A DNA stretch of 64,000 bases from Jiella marina (lineage in GTDB: Bacteria; Pseudomonadota; Alphaproteobacteria; Rhizobiales; Rhizobiaceae). Shown here in pieces: positions 51,136 through 59,749 of this stretch (position 1 is the first letter of the stretch; every line of letters begins with the position of its first letter). The notes under the pieces were generated by a model. It made no database searches, was not told the DNA's origin, and saw only the letters and a program-made list of their open reading frames with translations. Made by a program: the position numbers and the translations under genes. The stretch spans positions 124,001 to 188,000 of the forward strand of contig NZ_JAKQZG010000011.1 in the NCBI RefSeq assembly GCF_024359545.1, read 5' to 3'.

Positions 51136-51600
51136 TTGACGATCAAGCAACCGAATTTCATGGACCTCGCGCTGGATGAGGCCCGGATGGCGGCCGAACG
51201 CGGCGAAATCCCGGTCGGCGCCGTTCTCGTGCGCCACGACGTCGTGCTCGCCACGGCCGGCAACGAGACGATCCTTGACTCCGATCCGACGGCCCATGCC
51301 GAGATCGTCGCGATCCGCCGGGCCTGCGCCGCCCTCGCCTCCCAGCGGCTGCCTGATTGCGATCTCTATGTGACGCTGGAGCCCTGCGCCATGTGCGCAG
51401 CGGCGATCTCCTTTGCAAGGATCCGGCGGCTTTACTTCGGCGCCTGGGACGAAAAGGGCGGCGCGGTCGAGAACGGCCCGCGTTTCTTCGCACAACCCAC
51501 CTGCCACCATGCACCCGAGGTCTATTCCGGCATTGGCGCGACGCCGAGTGGGGCACTGTTGAAGCGCTTCTTTCGGGACCGGCGCTCTCAGGGCGAATGA
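51136..51600 (+). CDS. tadA: tRNA-specific adenosine deaminase TadA
   Basis: TadA converts A34 to inosine in tRNA-Arg(ACG) and is essential in most bacteria. The 154-residue protein has the zinc and proton-shuttle motif AHAEIVAIRRA and the zinc pair LEPCAMCAAA, plus GEIPVGAVLV at the start and RFFAQPTCHHAPEVYSG near the end. The TTG at 51136 is used because family members have several residues before the conserved FMDLALDEAR. An ATG at 51160 (146 residues) is the alternative, and neither has a strong ribosome site. The long upstream frame is antisense shadow of rluB. Confidence 0.9.
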   Translation: MTIKQPNFMDLALDEARMAAERGEIPVGAVLVRHDVVLATAGNETILDSDPTAHAEIVAIRRACAALASQRLPDCDLYVTLEPCAMCAAAISFARIRRLYFGAWDEKGGAVENGPRFFAQPTCHHAPEVYSGIGATPSGALLKRFFRDRRSQGE

Positions 51601-51744
51601 CCTTGAACCCTTGAAGTATTCCCTGAGACAGGGCATGTGTCCTGGCAATCCGAAACTTTGGGCGCCATCCGCGATTTTGCGGGCGCCGTGATTGCAGCCC
51701 GGTCGCCCCTCGCGCCGGCATCGCTCTTTATTCGAAGGACCGTC

Positions 51745-52983
51745 ATGGCCGTTTCGATCGACCTGAAAGCGCCGGACGCGCGCGCCGAACTTGCCGCCAA
51801 TGCGCTGTCGGCGGGCAGCCTCGCTTCGGCTGCAGCCGAGGAAAAGCCCTCGCTGATCGGCCTGTCGCGCGAGGAATTGGGCGCAGCGCTCGAAGCCGTC
51901 GGCGTCCCGGCCCGGCAGATCAAGATGCGCGTCGCCCAGCTCTGGCACTGGCTCTATGTGCGCGGCGTCGCGGATTTCTCGTTGATGGCGAACGTCTCGA
52001 AGGATCTGCGCGAAAAGCTCGATGCCGCCTATACGATCGCGCGGCCGGAGATCGTTACCGAACAGGTGTCGGTGGACGGCACGCGCAAATGGGTGCTGCG
52101 CTTTCCGGCCAAGGGCGCCGGCCGTCCGGTAGAGATCGAGACGGTCTATATTCCCGAGGAAGGCCGCGGCACGCTCTGCGTCTCTTCCCAGGTCGGCTGC
52201 ACGCTCACGTGCACCTTCTGCCACACCGGCACCCAGCGGCTCGTGCGTAACCTGACCGCCGACGAGATCGTCGGCCAGGTGCTTCTCGCCCGCGACCGGC
52301 TTGGCGACTTCCCCGATGCCGCGACGCCGGCGGGTGCGATCGTTCCGACCGAGGGACGCTACGTTTCCAATGTCGTGATGATGGGCATGGGCGAGCCGCT
52401 CTACAATTTTGACAACGTCAAGGCAGCGCTGGCCGTCGTTTCCGATGGCGAAGGCCTCGCACTGTCGAAGCGGCGGATCACGCTCTCGACCTCCGGCGTC
52501 GTGCCGATGATCGAAAAGGCCGGCGCCGAAATGGGCGTGATGCTGGCGATCTCGCTCCACGCGGTGCGTGACGAGTTGCGCGACGAACTGGTGCCGATCA
52601 ACAAGAAGTACCCGCTGAAGGATCTGCTCGACGCCTGCCGGGCCTATCCCGGCCTGTCGAACGCGAAGCGCATCACCTTCGAATATGTGATGCTCAAGGG
52701 CGTCAACGATTCCATGGAGGACGCGCGCGAACTGGTGCGGCTTCTGAGAGGCATTCCCGCGAAGATCAATCTCATCCCCTTCAACCCCTGGCCGGGCAGC
52801 CGCTACGATTGTTCGGAGTGGGACGAGATCGAGCGCTTTGCCGACTATGTTAACCAGGCGGGCTATGCCTCGCCGATCCGCACCCCGCGCGGCCGCGACA
52901 TCTTCGCCGCCTGCGGGCAGCTCAAGTCGGAATCGGAGCGCATGCGCAAGAAGGATCGCGACGCGCTGCAAGGCGCGGCCTGA
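51745..52983 (+). CDS. rlmN: dual-specificity 23S rRNA/tRNA adenine-C2 methyltransferase RlmN
   Basis: This radical-SAM enzyme methylates A2503 of 23S rRNA and A37 of some tRNAs. The 412-residue protein has the cluster motif CTLTCTFC, the two catalytic cysteines ([11 protein letters not shown] region and FAACGQL near the C-terminus), and family phrases [30 protein letters not shown] and [12 protein letters not shown]. An N-terminal HhH-like extension ([31 protein letters not shown]) is normal. The ATG at 51745 is chosen; the frame to 51637 lacks homology. No defects. Confidence 0.96.
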   Translation: MAVSIDLKAPDARAELAANALSAGSLASAAAEEKPSLIGLSREELGAALEAVGVPARQIKMRVAQLWHWLYVRGVADFSLMANVSKDLREKLDAAYTIARPEIVTEQVSVDGTRKWVLRFPAKGAGRPVEIETVYIPEEGRGTLCVSSQVGCTLTCTFCHTGTQRLVRNLTADEIVGQVLLARDRLGDFPDAATPAGAIVPTEGRYVSNVVMMGMGEPLYNFDNVKAALAVVSDGEGLALSKRRITLSTSGVVPMIEKAGAEMGVMLAISLHAVRDELRDELVPINKKYPLKDLLDACRAYPGLSNAKRITFEYVMLKGVNDSMEDARELVRLLRGIPAKINLIPFNPWPGSRYDCSEWDEIERFADYVNQAGYASPIRTPRGRDIFAACGQLKSESERMRKKDRDALQGAA

Positions 52984-53032
52984 GGGATCAGGACGTTGCT
53001 ACGACGGCATCGGTTCATGACGCTACCGTGTG

Positions 53033-53061
53033 TTGACATGCCGCGCCGCCTCTTCTGAGAT
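53033..53061 (+). promoter_or_regulatory. candidate promoter of the secreted-protein gene
   Basis: TTGACA at 53033-53038, 17 bases, TGAGAT at 53056-53061. It lies 65 bases before the chosen start and supports starting that gene after 53070 rather than at the first in-frame codon. Confidence 0.4.
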
Positions 53062-53125
53062 GTGCGGCGGGGCTACCGCCATTCGCGCGGAACACGACAG
53101 GTGCATGATGTGGTGGGGATTCCTG

Positions 53126-54118
53126 ATGATCCGTCGCCTGATCCTTGGCCTTGCCCTTCTTCTTTCCGCTCCCGCCTTTGCGCAGTCGGCCGATGCAGGC
53201 ATCCCCGCCGGCTGGTGGATCTCGATCGGCGACCTGCCTGTCGAGACGAGCAAATCCGGCATCGTGCGAACCTTCGAAGAAGTACTGATCATCGACGAGA
53301 CCGGCATGGTCGAGGATCGGATCATGACCTTCGGGCAGCCTTCGCCGTCGAACTGCGCGAGCGATCCCAGCCTCTGCCACGACATGCCGCTGGCTTGGAA
53401 GGGCAAGCTCTCGGTCGATGACGATGTGTGGATCTTCTCCGAGCGCGTTGAAGGCACCGAGCCGATCGACCGGATGGAGGCCGGCAGCCCGCTGCTTCGT
53501 GCTCTCGCGATCCTGGCTCGGAATGGCTGGCGTGTGACCTCCGAAGCAGATGGCCAGCGCCTTGTGCTCGACGCGGGCGACGGCTCTCCCGAACGAGTCT
53601 TCGCGAAAATCGACCCGCAAACTCTGAAACGGATCCGTGCGGCCTTCTTCGTACCCCAGATCTCCGCCGCGGACCACTGGCGCTGCTTCCTGGCTAACGC
53701 CATGGCCGGCAATGCGGCCTTCGATACGCTCGGCGGCGACCCAGCCCACCGGCCCGAATGGTTCGATGATTTCGCGCGCGGCGCCTCCTATCTCCAGGCG
53801 CTGAGAGCGATCTTCGATACGGCCGTGTCAGACACAGACGGCGCAACGCAGACCCCGCCCCTCGATCGCAGACTCGTCGCAGAATTCGACACACTCGGAA
53901 CACCGACTAACGCGGAGGACCGCGACGCCCTCGTCAAGCGCTATCAGCAACTCCTGATGCGGATTTACGCGAACGAGAGCGACGGCGCCGTGGATCTTGG
54001 GTTGGACGAGGCCGCGGTCGACGCGCTGAAGACGGCCAACGCCGCGATGGTCGATGCTTCGCAGTCCGGCTCAGGCCTCTTCAACGACCTGTATTGTCTC
54101 AATTTCAGGGCGCGTTGA
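53126..54118 (+). CDS. exported protein of unknown function
   Basis: The 330-residue protein has a clean signal peptide (MIRRLILGLALLLSAPAFA, cleavage before QS) when started at ATG 53126; ATG 53105 and 53108 are alternatives. The mature part begins with a beta-rich region (GIPAGWWISIGDLPVET, RTFEEVLIIDETGMVEDRIMTF) with four cysteines that could pair (SNCASDPSLC). A helical part follows (FDDFARGASYLQALRAIFDTAV, KRYQQLLMRIYANES) and it ends LYCLNFRAR. No family recognised. It faces the convergent DUF1223 gene with nine bases between stops. Probably periplasmic. Confidence 0.75.
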   Translation: MIRRLILGLALLLSAPAFAQSADAGIPAGWWISIGDLPVETSKSGIVRTFEEVLIIDETGMVEDRIMTFGQPSPSNCASDPSLCHDMPLAWKGKLSVDDDVWIFSERVEGTEPIDRMEAGSPLLRALAILARNGWRVTSEADGQRLVLDAGDGSPERVFAKIDPQTLKRIRAAFFVPQISAADHWRCFLANAMAGNAAFDTLGGDPAHRPEWFDDFARGASYLQALRAIFDTAVSDTDGATQTPPLDRRLVAEFDTLGTPTNAEDRDALVKRYQQLLMRIYANESDGAVDLGLDEAAVDALKTANAAMVDASQSGSGLFNDLYCLNFRAR

Positions 54119-54127
54119 CGCGACGGA

Positions 54128-54817
54128 TCAGAACGTGGCCGCGCCCAGGATAGGCCCGGGCGCGCCCGGTGATCCCGCCTGCAGGATGACCGCACAATCG
54201 TCGGCTCCCTTCGCCGCCCCACAACGGCCGAGATCGAAGCGGGCGGCGCGACCGTCCCACCTCCCGAGCGCCGTCATCCCGCGGACGGCATGGGCATAGC
54301 TCACGGTGCGGCCTCGATTTTCCCCGCGATGGATGGCGACGTCGGAGCTCCGGGTGAAATCCACCCGCCAGAGCGTGCCGCTTCCCCGCCCCTTGCCGAC
54401 AGCGACCGTTCCCGCCTTCGCGTCGATCCGGATATCGACCGCAAGCGGCGAGCCCATCAAGCGCGAGATCGCGCCCGGACTGGAGCCCACCGTATGCCCG
54501 CCGCCATCGACGACGGCCTGCGGCGTGTAGACGCGTCCATCGCCGCGCCTGACGGCATAGGCGCGCTGGCGGGCGGAATAGGCCGGATCGCCCAGCGTGT
54601 CCTTCCAGCCGAGACGATCCCAGTAGTCGACATGAAAGCCGAGGGCGAGCACGTCCGGCCGGGAAGCCAGGTCTTCCAGCACCGCGTCGGCGGGCGGGCA
54701 GGAGGAACATCCCTGGCTGGTGAAGAGCTCCACCACATGGCGGGTCTCGGCCTTGGAAGGCGCGGCCAGAAAGGTCAAGGCCACGATCAGGGCGGCGGCG
54801 GATCGATGGGCGGACAT
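54128..54817 (-). CDS. DUF1223-family exported thioredoxin-like protein
   Basis: The 229-residue protein has a signal peptide (AAALIVALTFLAAPSKA) and a DUF1223 domain with a thioredoxin-like CxxC motif in ELFTSQGCSSCPPADAVLEDLA, followed by ALGFHVDYWDRLGWKDTLGDPAYSARQRAYA and VYTPQAVVDGG. Members are widespread in rhizobia and presumed periplasmic redox or cofactor proteins, without an assigned reaction. AGGAG precedes the ATG at 54817. Divergent from the next gene. Confidence 0.88.
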   Translation of the reverse strand: MSAHRSAAALIVALTFLAAPSKAETRHVVELFTSQGCSSCPPADAVLEDLASRPDVLALGFHVDYWDRLGWKDTLGDPAYSARQRAYAVRRGDGRVYTPQAVVDGGGHTVGSSPGAISRLMGSPLAVDIRIDAKAGTVAVGKGRGSGTLWRVDFTRSSDVAIHRGENRGRTVSYAHAVRGMTALGRWDGRAARFDLGRCGAAKGADDCAVILQAGSPGAPGPILGAATF

Positions 54818-54952
54818 CGGGGAACTCCTCGAAGCGGTTCCTCGGTCATTCGATTGTGCCGGCGGAAACGTTACATTGCGCCTCGGGCGGTTTAAGGCTG
54901 CCGGGGTGGGACGGGAAAGACGAACAGGCGTTTGAGTGTTGGAGCTTCGGCG

Positions 54953-55402
54953 ATGAGAACCGTATTGCGATTTCTGTTCGTCATCCCGATCGGCTATGTG
55001 GCCGCCTGTCTCACGGCCGCCTTCGCCATGCTCTGGCCGTTCCTCGAACTCGACGGAGCGGCCGCGCTCGATCCGGTCATGTTCGTCCATACCAGCTTCT
55101 ATTTCGCCGCCCAGGCCGCTCAGATCGGCGGGGTCGCCATCCTGCCCTGGGCCGCCTTCATGATCGTCACCGAACTGTTCGGCATTTCCTCGGTTCTGGT
55201 CCATGCGATCGCCGGATTCCTAGGCGGCCTAGCCATCATCTTCCTTGCCTACGGGCCAGACATGGTCCCCACGAGCGTGGAAACGGCGATCCTCGTCGCC
55301 GCGACCACCTTCGGACTGGTCTACTGGATCGTCGCCGGGCGCGGTGCCGGAAGCTGGCGCCGCCGAAGCCCCTCGCCGGCCGCAGAGGGCCAGGCACAAT
55401 GA
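54953..55402 (+). CDS. four-helix membrane protein, unknown function
   Basis: The 149-residue protein has four hydrophobic segments (FLFVIPIGYVAACLTAAFAML, SFYFAAQAAQIGGVAILPWAAFMI, IAGFLGGLAIIFLAY, ETAILVAATTFGLVYWIVAG) and a basic C-terminal tail. No family is recognised with confidence. The ATG at 54953 follows TTGGAG; an upstream GTG-type extension is less likely. It stands alone between DUF1223 and the oxidoreductase gene. Confidence 0.75.
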   Translation: MRTVLRFLFVIPIGYVAACLTAAFAMLWPFLELDGAAALDPVMFVHTSFYFAAQAAQIGGVAILPWAAFMIVTELFGISSVLVHAIAGFLGGLAIIFLAYGPDMVPTSVETAILVAATTFGLVYWIVAGRGAGSWRRRSPSPAAEGQAQ

Positions 55403-55525
55403 CTTTGCGGTCCGTCCCGCGCGGAGGGTGAACGGCCCGTTTCATCGGGCCCTGTCCACATGGCGCAACCTGATCGGGGCCGTGGCGTTGGGCAGGTCAA
55501 ACGAACCTCATCGAACGAGACTGCC

Positions 55526-56572
55526 ATGACCTCCCTGCCCGACCATATGAAAGCCCTCGTCCTCAAGCATGACGGCTATTCCGGCACGGCCGAAGGGCCG
55601 ACGATCGAACGCCTGTCGGATTGGGTCGAGCTTCAGGAGATTCCGCTGCCCAAACCTTCAGGCAGCGAGGTGCTGGTCAAGGTGGGGCTCGCCAACGTCA
55701 ACCCGTCGGACCTTCATTACATCAAGGGCGAATACGGTCAGCCGCGGCGCAAGGGAACGCCCGCAGGCTTCGAAGGCATGGGCGAAGTGGTCGCCGCCGG
55801 CGAGGACGAGGCATCGCAGGCCCTCGTCGGCCAGCGCGTCGCCGTCTCCGCGAGCCGTGGCGGCAGCGGAACCTGGGCCGAGTATGCGCTGACCTCCGCA
55901 AGCGCGGTGGTCCCGCTTCATCCGAAGCTCCGCGACGAGGACGCGGCCGCCCTGATCGTCAACCCGGTGACCGCGTGGGCGATGGTCAACCTCGTCAAGG
56001 AGGCGGGAGCCAAGTCCTTCGTCATGACGGCTGGTGCGAGCCAGCTCGGCAAGCTGATGGCGCCGCTCGCCAAGGACATGGGGCTCGGCACCATCGCGAC
56101 CGTCCGGCGAGAGGAGCATCGCTCGCCGCTGGAAGGCCTCGGCGTGGGTACGGTGCTGAACACCGCACGCGAGGATTTCGAGGACATGCTGGTGATGGCG
56201 ATGCGCCAGCACGCGCCGACCATTATGCTGGATGCCGTGGCCGACAAGAGTTCGGCGGAGATCTTCGCGGCAATGCCCGCGAATTCGCGCTGGATCATCT
56301 ACGGCAAGATGTCGCCGGAGGCACCGGCGCTCCCCAATCTCGGGCAGATGGTGTTCATGAAGAAAGTCATCGAAGGCTTCTGGCTGGCCGAATGGATGAC
56401 CCGCGCAAGCCCCGAGCAGCGCAAGCAGGCCTTCACCGAGGTTCAGGATCGCTTCATCGCCGGAAAATGGACCACCGACGTCGCGGCGACACTGTCACTG
56501 GAGGAGTCTGTCGACGGCCTTGCGGATGCTCTCTCCGGGCTTAATCGCGGCAAGGTTCTTATTCGACCCTAG
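55526..56572 (+). CDS. quinone oxidoreductase-like medium-chain dehydrogenase (zinc-free)
   Basis: The 348-residue MDR protein has the GroES-like N-terminal domain (EVLVKVGLANVNPSDLHYIKGEYG; AGFEGMGEVVAAGEDE) and a Rossmann domain (VNPVTAWAMVNLVKEAGAKSFVMTAGASQLGKLMAPLAKDMG). The catalytic and structural zinc cysteines are absent, as in quinone oxidoreductase and enoyl reductase branches, so an NADPH-dependent reduction of a quinone or enone is likely. Start at ATG 55526; MKALVL at 55547 is the alternative. Substrate unknown. Confidence 0.85.
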   Translation: MTSLPDHMKALVLKHDGYSGTAEGPTIERLSDWVELQEIPLPKPSGSEVLVKVGLANVNPSDLHYIKGEYGQPRRKGTPAGFEGMGEVVAAGEDEASQALVGQRVAVSASRGGSGTWAEYALTSASAVVPLHPKLRDEDAAALIVNPVTAWAMVNLVKEAGAKSFVMTAGASQLGKLMAPLAKDMGLGTIATVRREEHRSPLEGLGVGTVLNTAREDFEDMLVMAMRQHAPTIMLDAVADKSSAEIFAAMPANSRWIIYGKMSPEAPALPNLGQMVFMKKVIEGFWLAEWMTRASPEQRKQAFTEVQDRFIAGKWTTDVAATLSLEESVDGLADALSGLNRGKVLIRP

Positions 56573-56601
56573 ATGGAACAGCGCGAGCGTATCCCCTCGA
56601 T

Positions 56602-57738
56602 TCATGCCGAAGCGGCGAACGTCTGCTGCATTTCCGACTCGTAGAGCACGCAGATGCCCTTGCCTCTCTCCTTGGCGACGTAGAGCGCCTTGTCGGCCTG
56701 GGCCATGCATACGTCGAGAGCATGCGCCACATCCGACTGGCGGGCCACGCCTATGCTCGCGCTGATTCGGACGAGCAGATCATCCTCAACGCGGTATGGG
56801 GCTGACAGGCTGGTAACAATGCGGGCCCCAAAGGCCCGCACCGCCGCCATGTTGTCGCGCGGTGACAAGATGAGGAACTCATCTCCGCCCAGACGACAGA
56901 TCGCCGATCTTTCACCTGCGACAGCCTCCAGACGTTGCGCCACCTGCTGCAGCAGGAGGTCGCCAATTCCGTGGCCATGACGGTCGTTGACCTGCTTGAA
57001 ACCGTCGAGGTCGAGGTAATAGAGTACCAGATCGGAGCTTTCGGCGCGCTTCTTCTGGAAGGCGGCCTCCAGGCCCCGCCGGTTGAGCAGCCCCGTCAGG
57101 GGATCCCGTACGGCCTGCTTGCGCTCGCGTTCCTCCCCCTTCAGTGCTCGGATGAGGGCATCGCGATTATGCGCGATGATGCCACGACCGACGAGCAGGA
57201 ACGCGCCGCCCTGAAGGACCAGGAGCGGGATCACGTCGGCGTGCAGCACCCCATAGCTGATCTCGTATCCCATGATGATGATAAGGCCCTGCAGCAGTGC
57301 GTAGCGCGGGGCAGGGAAATTGCGGCCCAGAATTGCTGCGATCGTCGCGAAACCGGATGCGAGCGCGACCACTGTCATCGTGACGTCCCCCGACTGAATG
57401 ACCAGCGCGAGGGTCAGAGCCACCAGGCAGCTCCAGGCAAGACCGGCAAGGAAGAGCACATCCGAGGACTTCTCGGGATGGCGCGTCATCCAGAGACGCA
57501 CCACCAGCAAAGCGATATCCACCGCCACAATGAACAGGAAGACGACATCGCCGGATCGCAGGAAGGCGACCAGCGCGATCGCCATCGAGTTGACGGCTCC
57601 TGCAACGAGCGCCGCGAGAGAGTTGTAGAATGTGGACAGCAGGCGCGATTTCACCTCGGGCGCAAGGTCATGCCCGACCTCGGCGATCCACCGCACCCAG
57701 CGATGTCGCGGCTCTCTGACCATCGCGGTCCGCTTCAT
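56602..57738 (-). CDS. membrane-bound diguanylate cyclase (GGDEF)
   Basis: The 378-residue protein has about six membrane segments in its first 190 residues (for example SMAIALVAFL, FIVAVDIALLVVRLW, LAWSCLVALTLALVI, VIPLLVLQGGAFLLV). A short helix with RDPLTGLLNRRGLEAAF leads to an intact catalytic domain with LYYLDLDGFKQVNDRHGHGIGDLLL and RLGGDEFLIL. It makes c-di-GMP from GTP; no RxxD inhibitory site is obvious before GGDEF. Expected output is on motility, adhesion or biofilm, which fits the Tad locus in the same window. Divergent from the NAGGN operon. Confidence 0.93.
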   Translation of the reverse strand: MKRTAMVREPRHRWVRWIAEVGHDLAPEVKSRLLSTFYNSLAALVAGAVNSMAIALVAFLRSGDVVFLFIVAVDIALLVVRLWMTRHPEKSSDVLFLAGLAWSCLVALTLALVIQSGDVTMTVVALASGFATIAAILGRNFPAPRYALLQGLIIIMGYEISYGVLHADVIPLLVLQGGAFLLVGRGIIAHNRDALIRALKGEERERKQAVRDPLTGLLNRRGLEAAFQKKRAESSDLVLYYLDLDGFKQVNDRHGHGIGDLLLQQVAQRLEAVAGERSAICRLGGDEFLILSPRDNMAAVRAFGARIVTSLSAPYRVEDDLLVRISASIGVARQSDVAHALDVCMAQADKALYVAKERGKGICVLYESEMQQTFAASA

Positions 57739-57969
57739 CGAACGCTCCTAACCATGCGACGAACCTGTCACAAGGAGCTTAAGATTCCTCCACCGGCATG
57801 AGTAAAACGACCCGCTGGGTGATCATGAGGCGTGCCGGAGGGGCGAACAGACCCTACTGCACCGCAAAAACTTGTATCTCTGGCGGTTTCTGTTTCAGCG
57901 CGATTTCTATATCCCCGTCGAAAGGCACGCGAAAAACGCTGGCGAGAGCGAAACGAGACTGGAGGCGTC
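57739..57969. other. divergent intergenic region between GGDEF gene and NAGGN operon
   Basis: The 231 bases must carry promoters in both directions, but no strong -35/-10 pair or EcfG site is visible. On the + strand there is an AT-rich stretch near 57900-57917. A short open frame from 57798 overlaps the amidotransferase start and lacks any protein signature. Confidence 0.4.
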
Positions 57970-59745
57970 ATGTGCGGGATTTGCGGTGAGATCCGCTTCG
58001 ATGGGGAACTGGCTTCGGGCGAACGGTTGCAGCGCATGGGCGACTGCCTCGCACGCCGGGGACCGGATGGCGCCGGACAGGTCATGCGCGGGCCGATCGG
58101 CCTCGGCCATCGTCGCCTGAAGATCATCGACCTGTCGGAAAAGGCCCAGCAGCCGATGGTCGACCCGGAACTGGGGCTGACCATCGCCTTCAACGGCTGC
58201 ATCTACAATTACCCCGAACTGCGCAAGGAACTCGAGGGCAAGGGCTACCGCTTCTTCTCGACCGGCGACACGGAAGTCATCATCAAGGCCTATCACGCCT
58301 GGGGCCGCGACTGCGTGAAGCATTTCCACGGCATGTTCGCCTTCGCGATCGCCGAGCGGGAATCGGGCCGCGTGATGCTCGCCCGCGACCGATTCGGCAT
58401 CAAGCCGCTCTACCTGTCGCAGAACGACAAGCGCCTCTATCTCGCCTCCTCGCTCCCGGCGATCCTCGCCACTGGCGACGTCGACCGGACGATCGACCGG
58501 GAGGCGCTGCACCATTACATGACGTTCCACGCGGTGGTTCCGCCGCCGCTCACCATCGTCAAGGGTGTGCGCAAGCTGCCGCCCGCGACGACCCGGATGA
58601 TCGAGCCGAACGGCTCCTTCGACGATCAGGTCTACTGGGCGCCGGACTTCTCGCCGCGCGAGGGCGACGACAAGCTGTCCTCCGACGACTGGCGCGATCT
58701 GGTCATGCAGGCGCTGAGAACGGCCGTCGATCGGCGCATGGTCGCCGACGTACCCGTCGGCGTGCTTCTGTCGGGCGGTGTCGATTCCTCGCTGATCGTC
58801 GGCCTTCTCGCCGAGGCCGGCCAGAAGAACCTCAACACCTTTTCGATCGGCTTCGAGGACGCCAATGGCGAGGTCGGCAACGAGTTCGAATTCTCCGACA
58901 TCATCGCCAAGCATTACGGCACCGAGCATCACAAGATCTTCGTGCCGGGATCGGAGCTGATGGAGCATCTGCCGGGGACCATCCGCTCCATGTCCGAGCC
59001 GATGGTCTCCTACGACAATGTCGGCTTCTATCTCCTGTCCCGCGAAGTCTCCAAGCACATCAAGGTGGTGCAGTCCGGCCAGGGCGCGGACGAGATCTTC
59101 GGCGGCTATCACTGGTATCCGAAGATGGTCGGCGCCAACGACCCGCTCGCCGCCTATTCCCGCGCCTTCTTCGACCGCAGCCATGAAACGCTGAAGAGCC
59201 AGATCGCGCCCGAGTGGCAGACCGAGGAGGACGTCTCCCGCGATTTCGTCGCCCGGCATTTCGCGATGGCGGGGGCCGAGAACCCGGTCGACAAGGCGCT
59301 CAGGGTCGATGCCCATGTCATGCTGGTCGACGATCCGGTGAAGCGCGTCGACAACATGACCATGGCCTGGGGCCTGGAAGCGCGCGTCCCGTTCCTCGAT
59401 CATGAATTGGTGGAACTCGCCGCCCGCGTGCCGGCGGAAGAAAAGCTCAAGCAGGACGGCAAGGGGGTCCTGAAAGAGGTCGCCCGGCAGGTCGTGCCGT
59501 CGGAGGTGATCGACCGCAAGAAGGGCTATTTCCCCGTTCCGCAGCTCAAATACATCTCCGGCCCCTATCTCGACATGGTCAAGGACACGCTCGGTTCCGA
59601 AGCAGCGAAGGGACGCGGCCTGTTCCAGCAGTCCTATCTGGACGAACTCTTCGCCAATCCGTCCGAACACATCACGCCGCTCAGAGGCTCGGAACTCTGG
59701 CAGGTGGCGCTTCTGGAACTGTGGCTGCAGGAACAGGGGGTCTGA
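57970..59745 (+). CDS. asnO: N-acetylglutaminylglutamine amidotransferase (asparagine synthase-like)
   Basis: This makes the terminal amide of the osmolyte N-acetylglutaminylglutamine amide (NAGGN). The 591-residue protein starts MCGICGEIRF with nucleophile Cys2 of the class II glutaminase, shows RRGPDGAGQ, FNGCIYNY and the glutaminase-synthetase layout. The synthetase part has the pyrophosphate loop SGGVDSS (268-274) and GQGADEIFGGY. It differs from housekeeping AsnB by its context: the GNAT/ATP-grasp synthetase and M42 peptidase follow at once, the conserved NAGGN trio. GGAGG precedes the ATG. Confidence 0.92.
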   Translation: MCGICGEIRFDGELASGERLQRMGDCLARRGPDGAGQVMRGPIGLGHRRLKIIDLSEKAQQPMVDPELGLTIAFNGCIYNYPELRKELEGKGYRFFSTGDTEVIIKAYHAWGRDCVKHFHGMFAFAIAERESGRVMLARDRFGIKPLYLSQNDKRLYLASSLPAILATGDVDRTIDREALHHYMTFHAVVPPPLTIVKGVRKLPPATTRMIEPNGSFDDQVYWAPDFSPREGDDKLSSDDWRDLVMQALRTAVDRRMVADVPVGVLLSGGVDSSLIVGLLAEAGQKNLNTFSIGFEDANGEVGNEFEFSDIIAKHYGTEHHKIFVPGSELMEHLPGTIRSMSEPMVSYDNVGFYLLSREVSKHIKVVQSGQGADEIFGGYHWYPKMVGANDPLAAYSRAFFDRSHETLKSQIAPEWQTEEDVSRDFVARHFAMAGAENPVDKALRVDAHVMLVDDPVKRVDNMTMAWGLEARVPFLDHELVELAARVPAEEKLKQDGKGVLKEVARQVVPSEVIDRKKGYFPVPQLKYISGPYLDMVKDTLGSEAAKGRGLFQQSYLDELFANPSEHITPLRGSELWQVALLELWLQEQGV

Positions 59746-59749
59746 TCCC

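Noticed and set aside
57798-57989. 63-residue frame upstream of the amidotransferase
   Set aside because: Overlaps the amidotransferase start, no motif, no good ribosome site.
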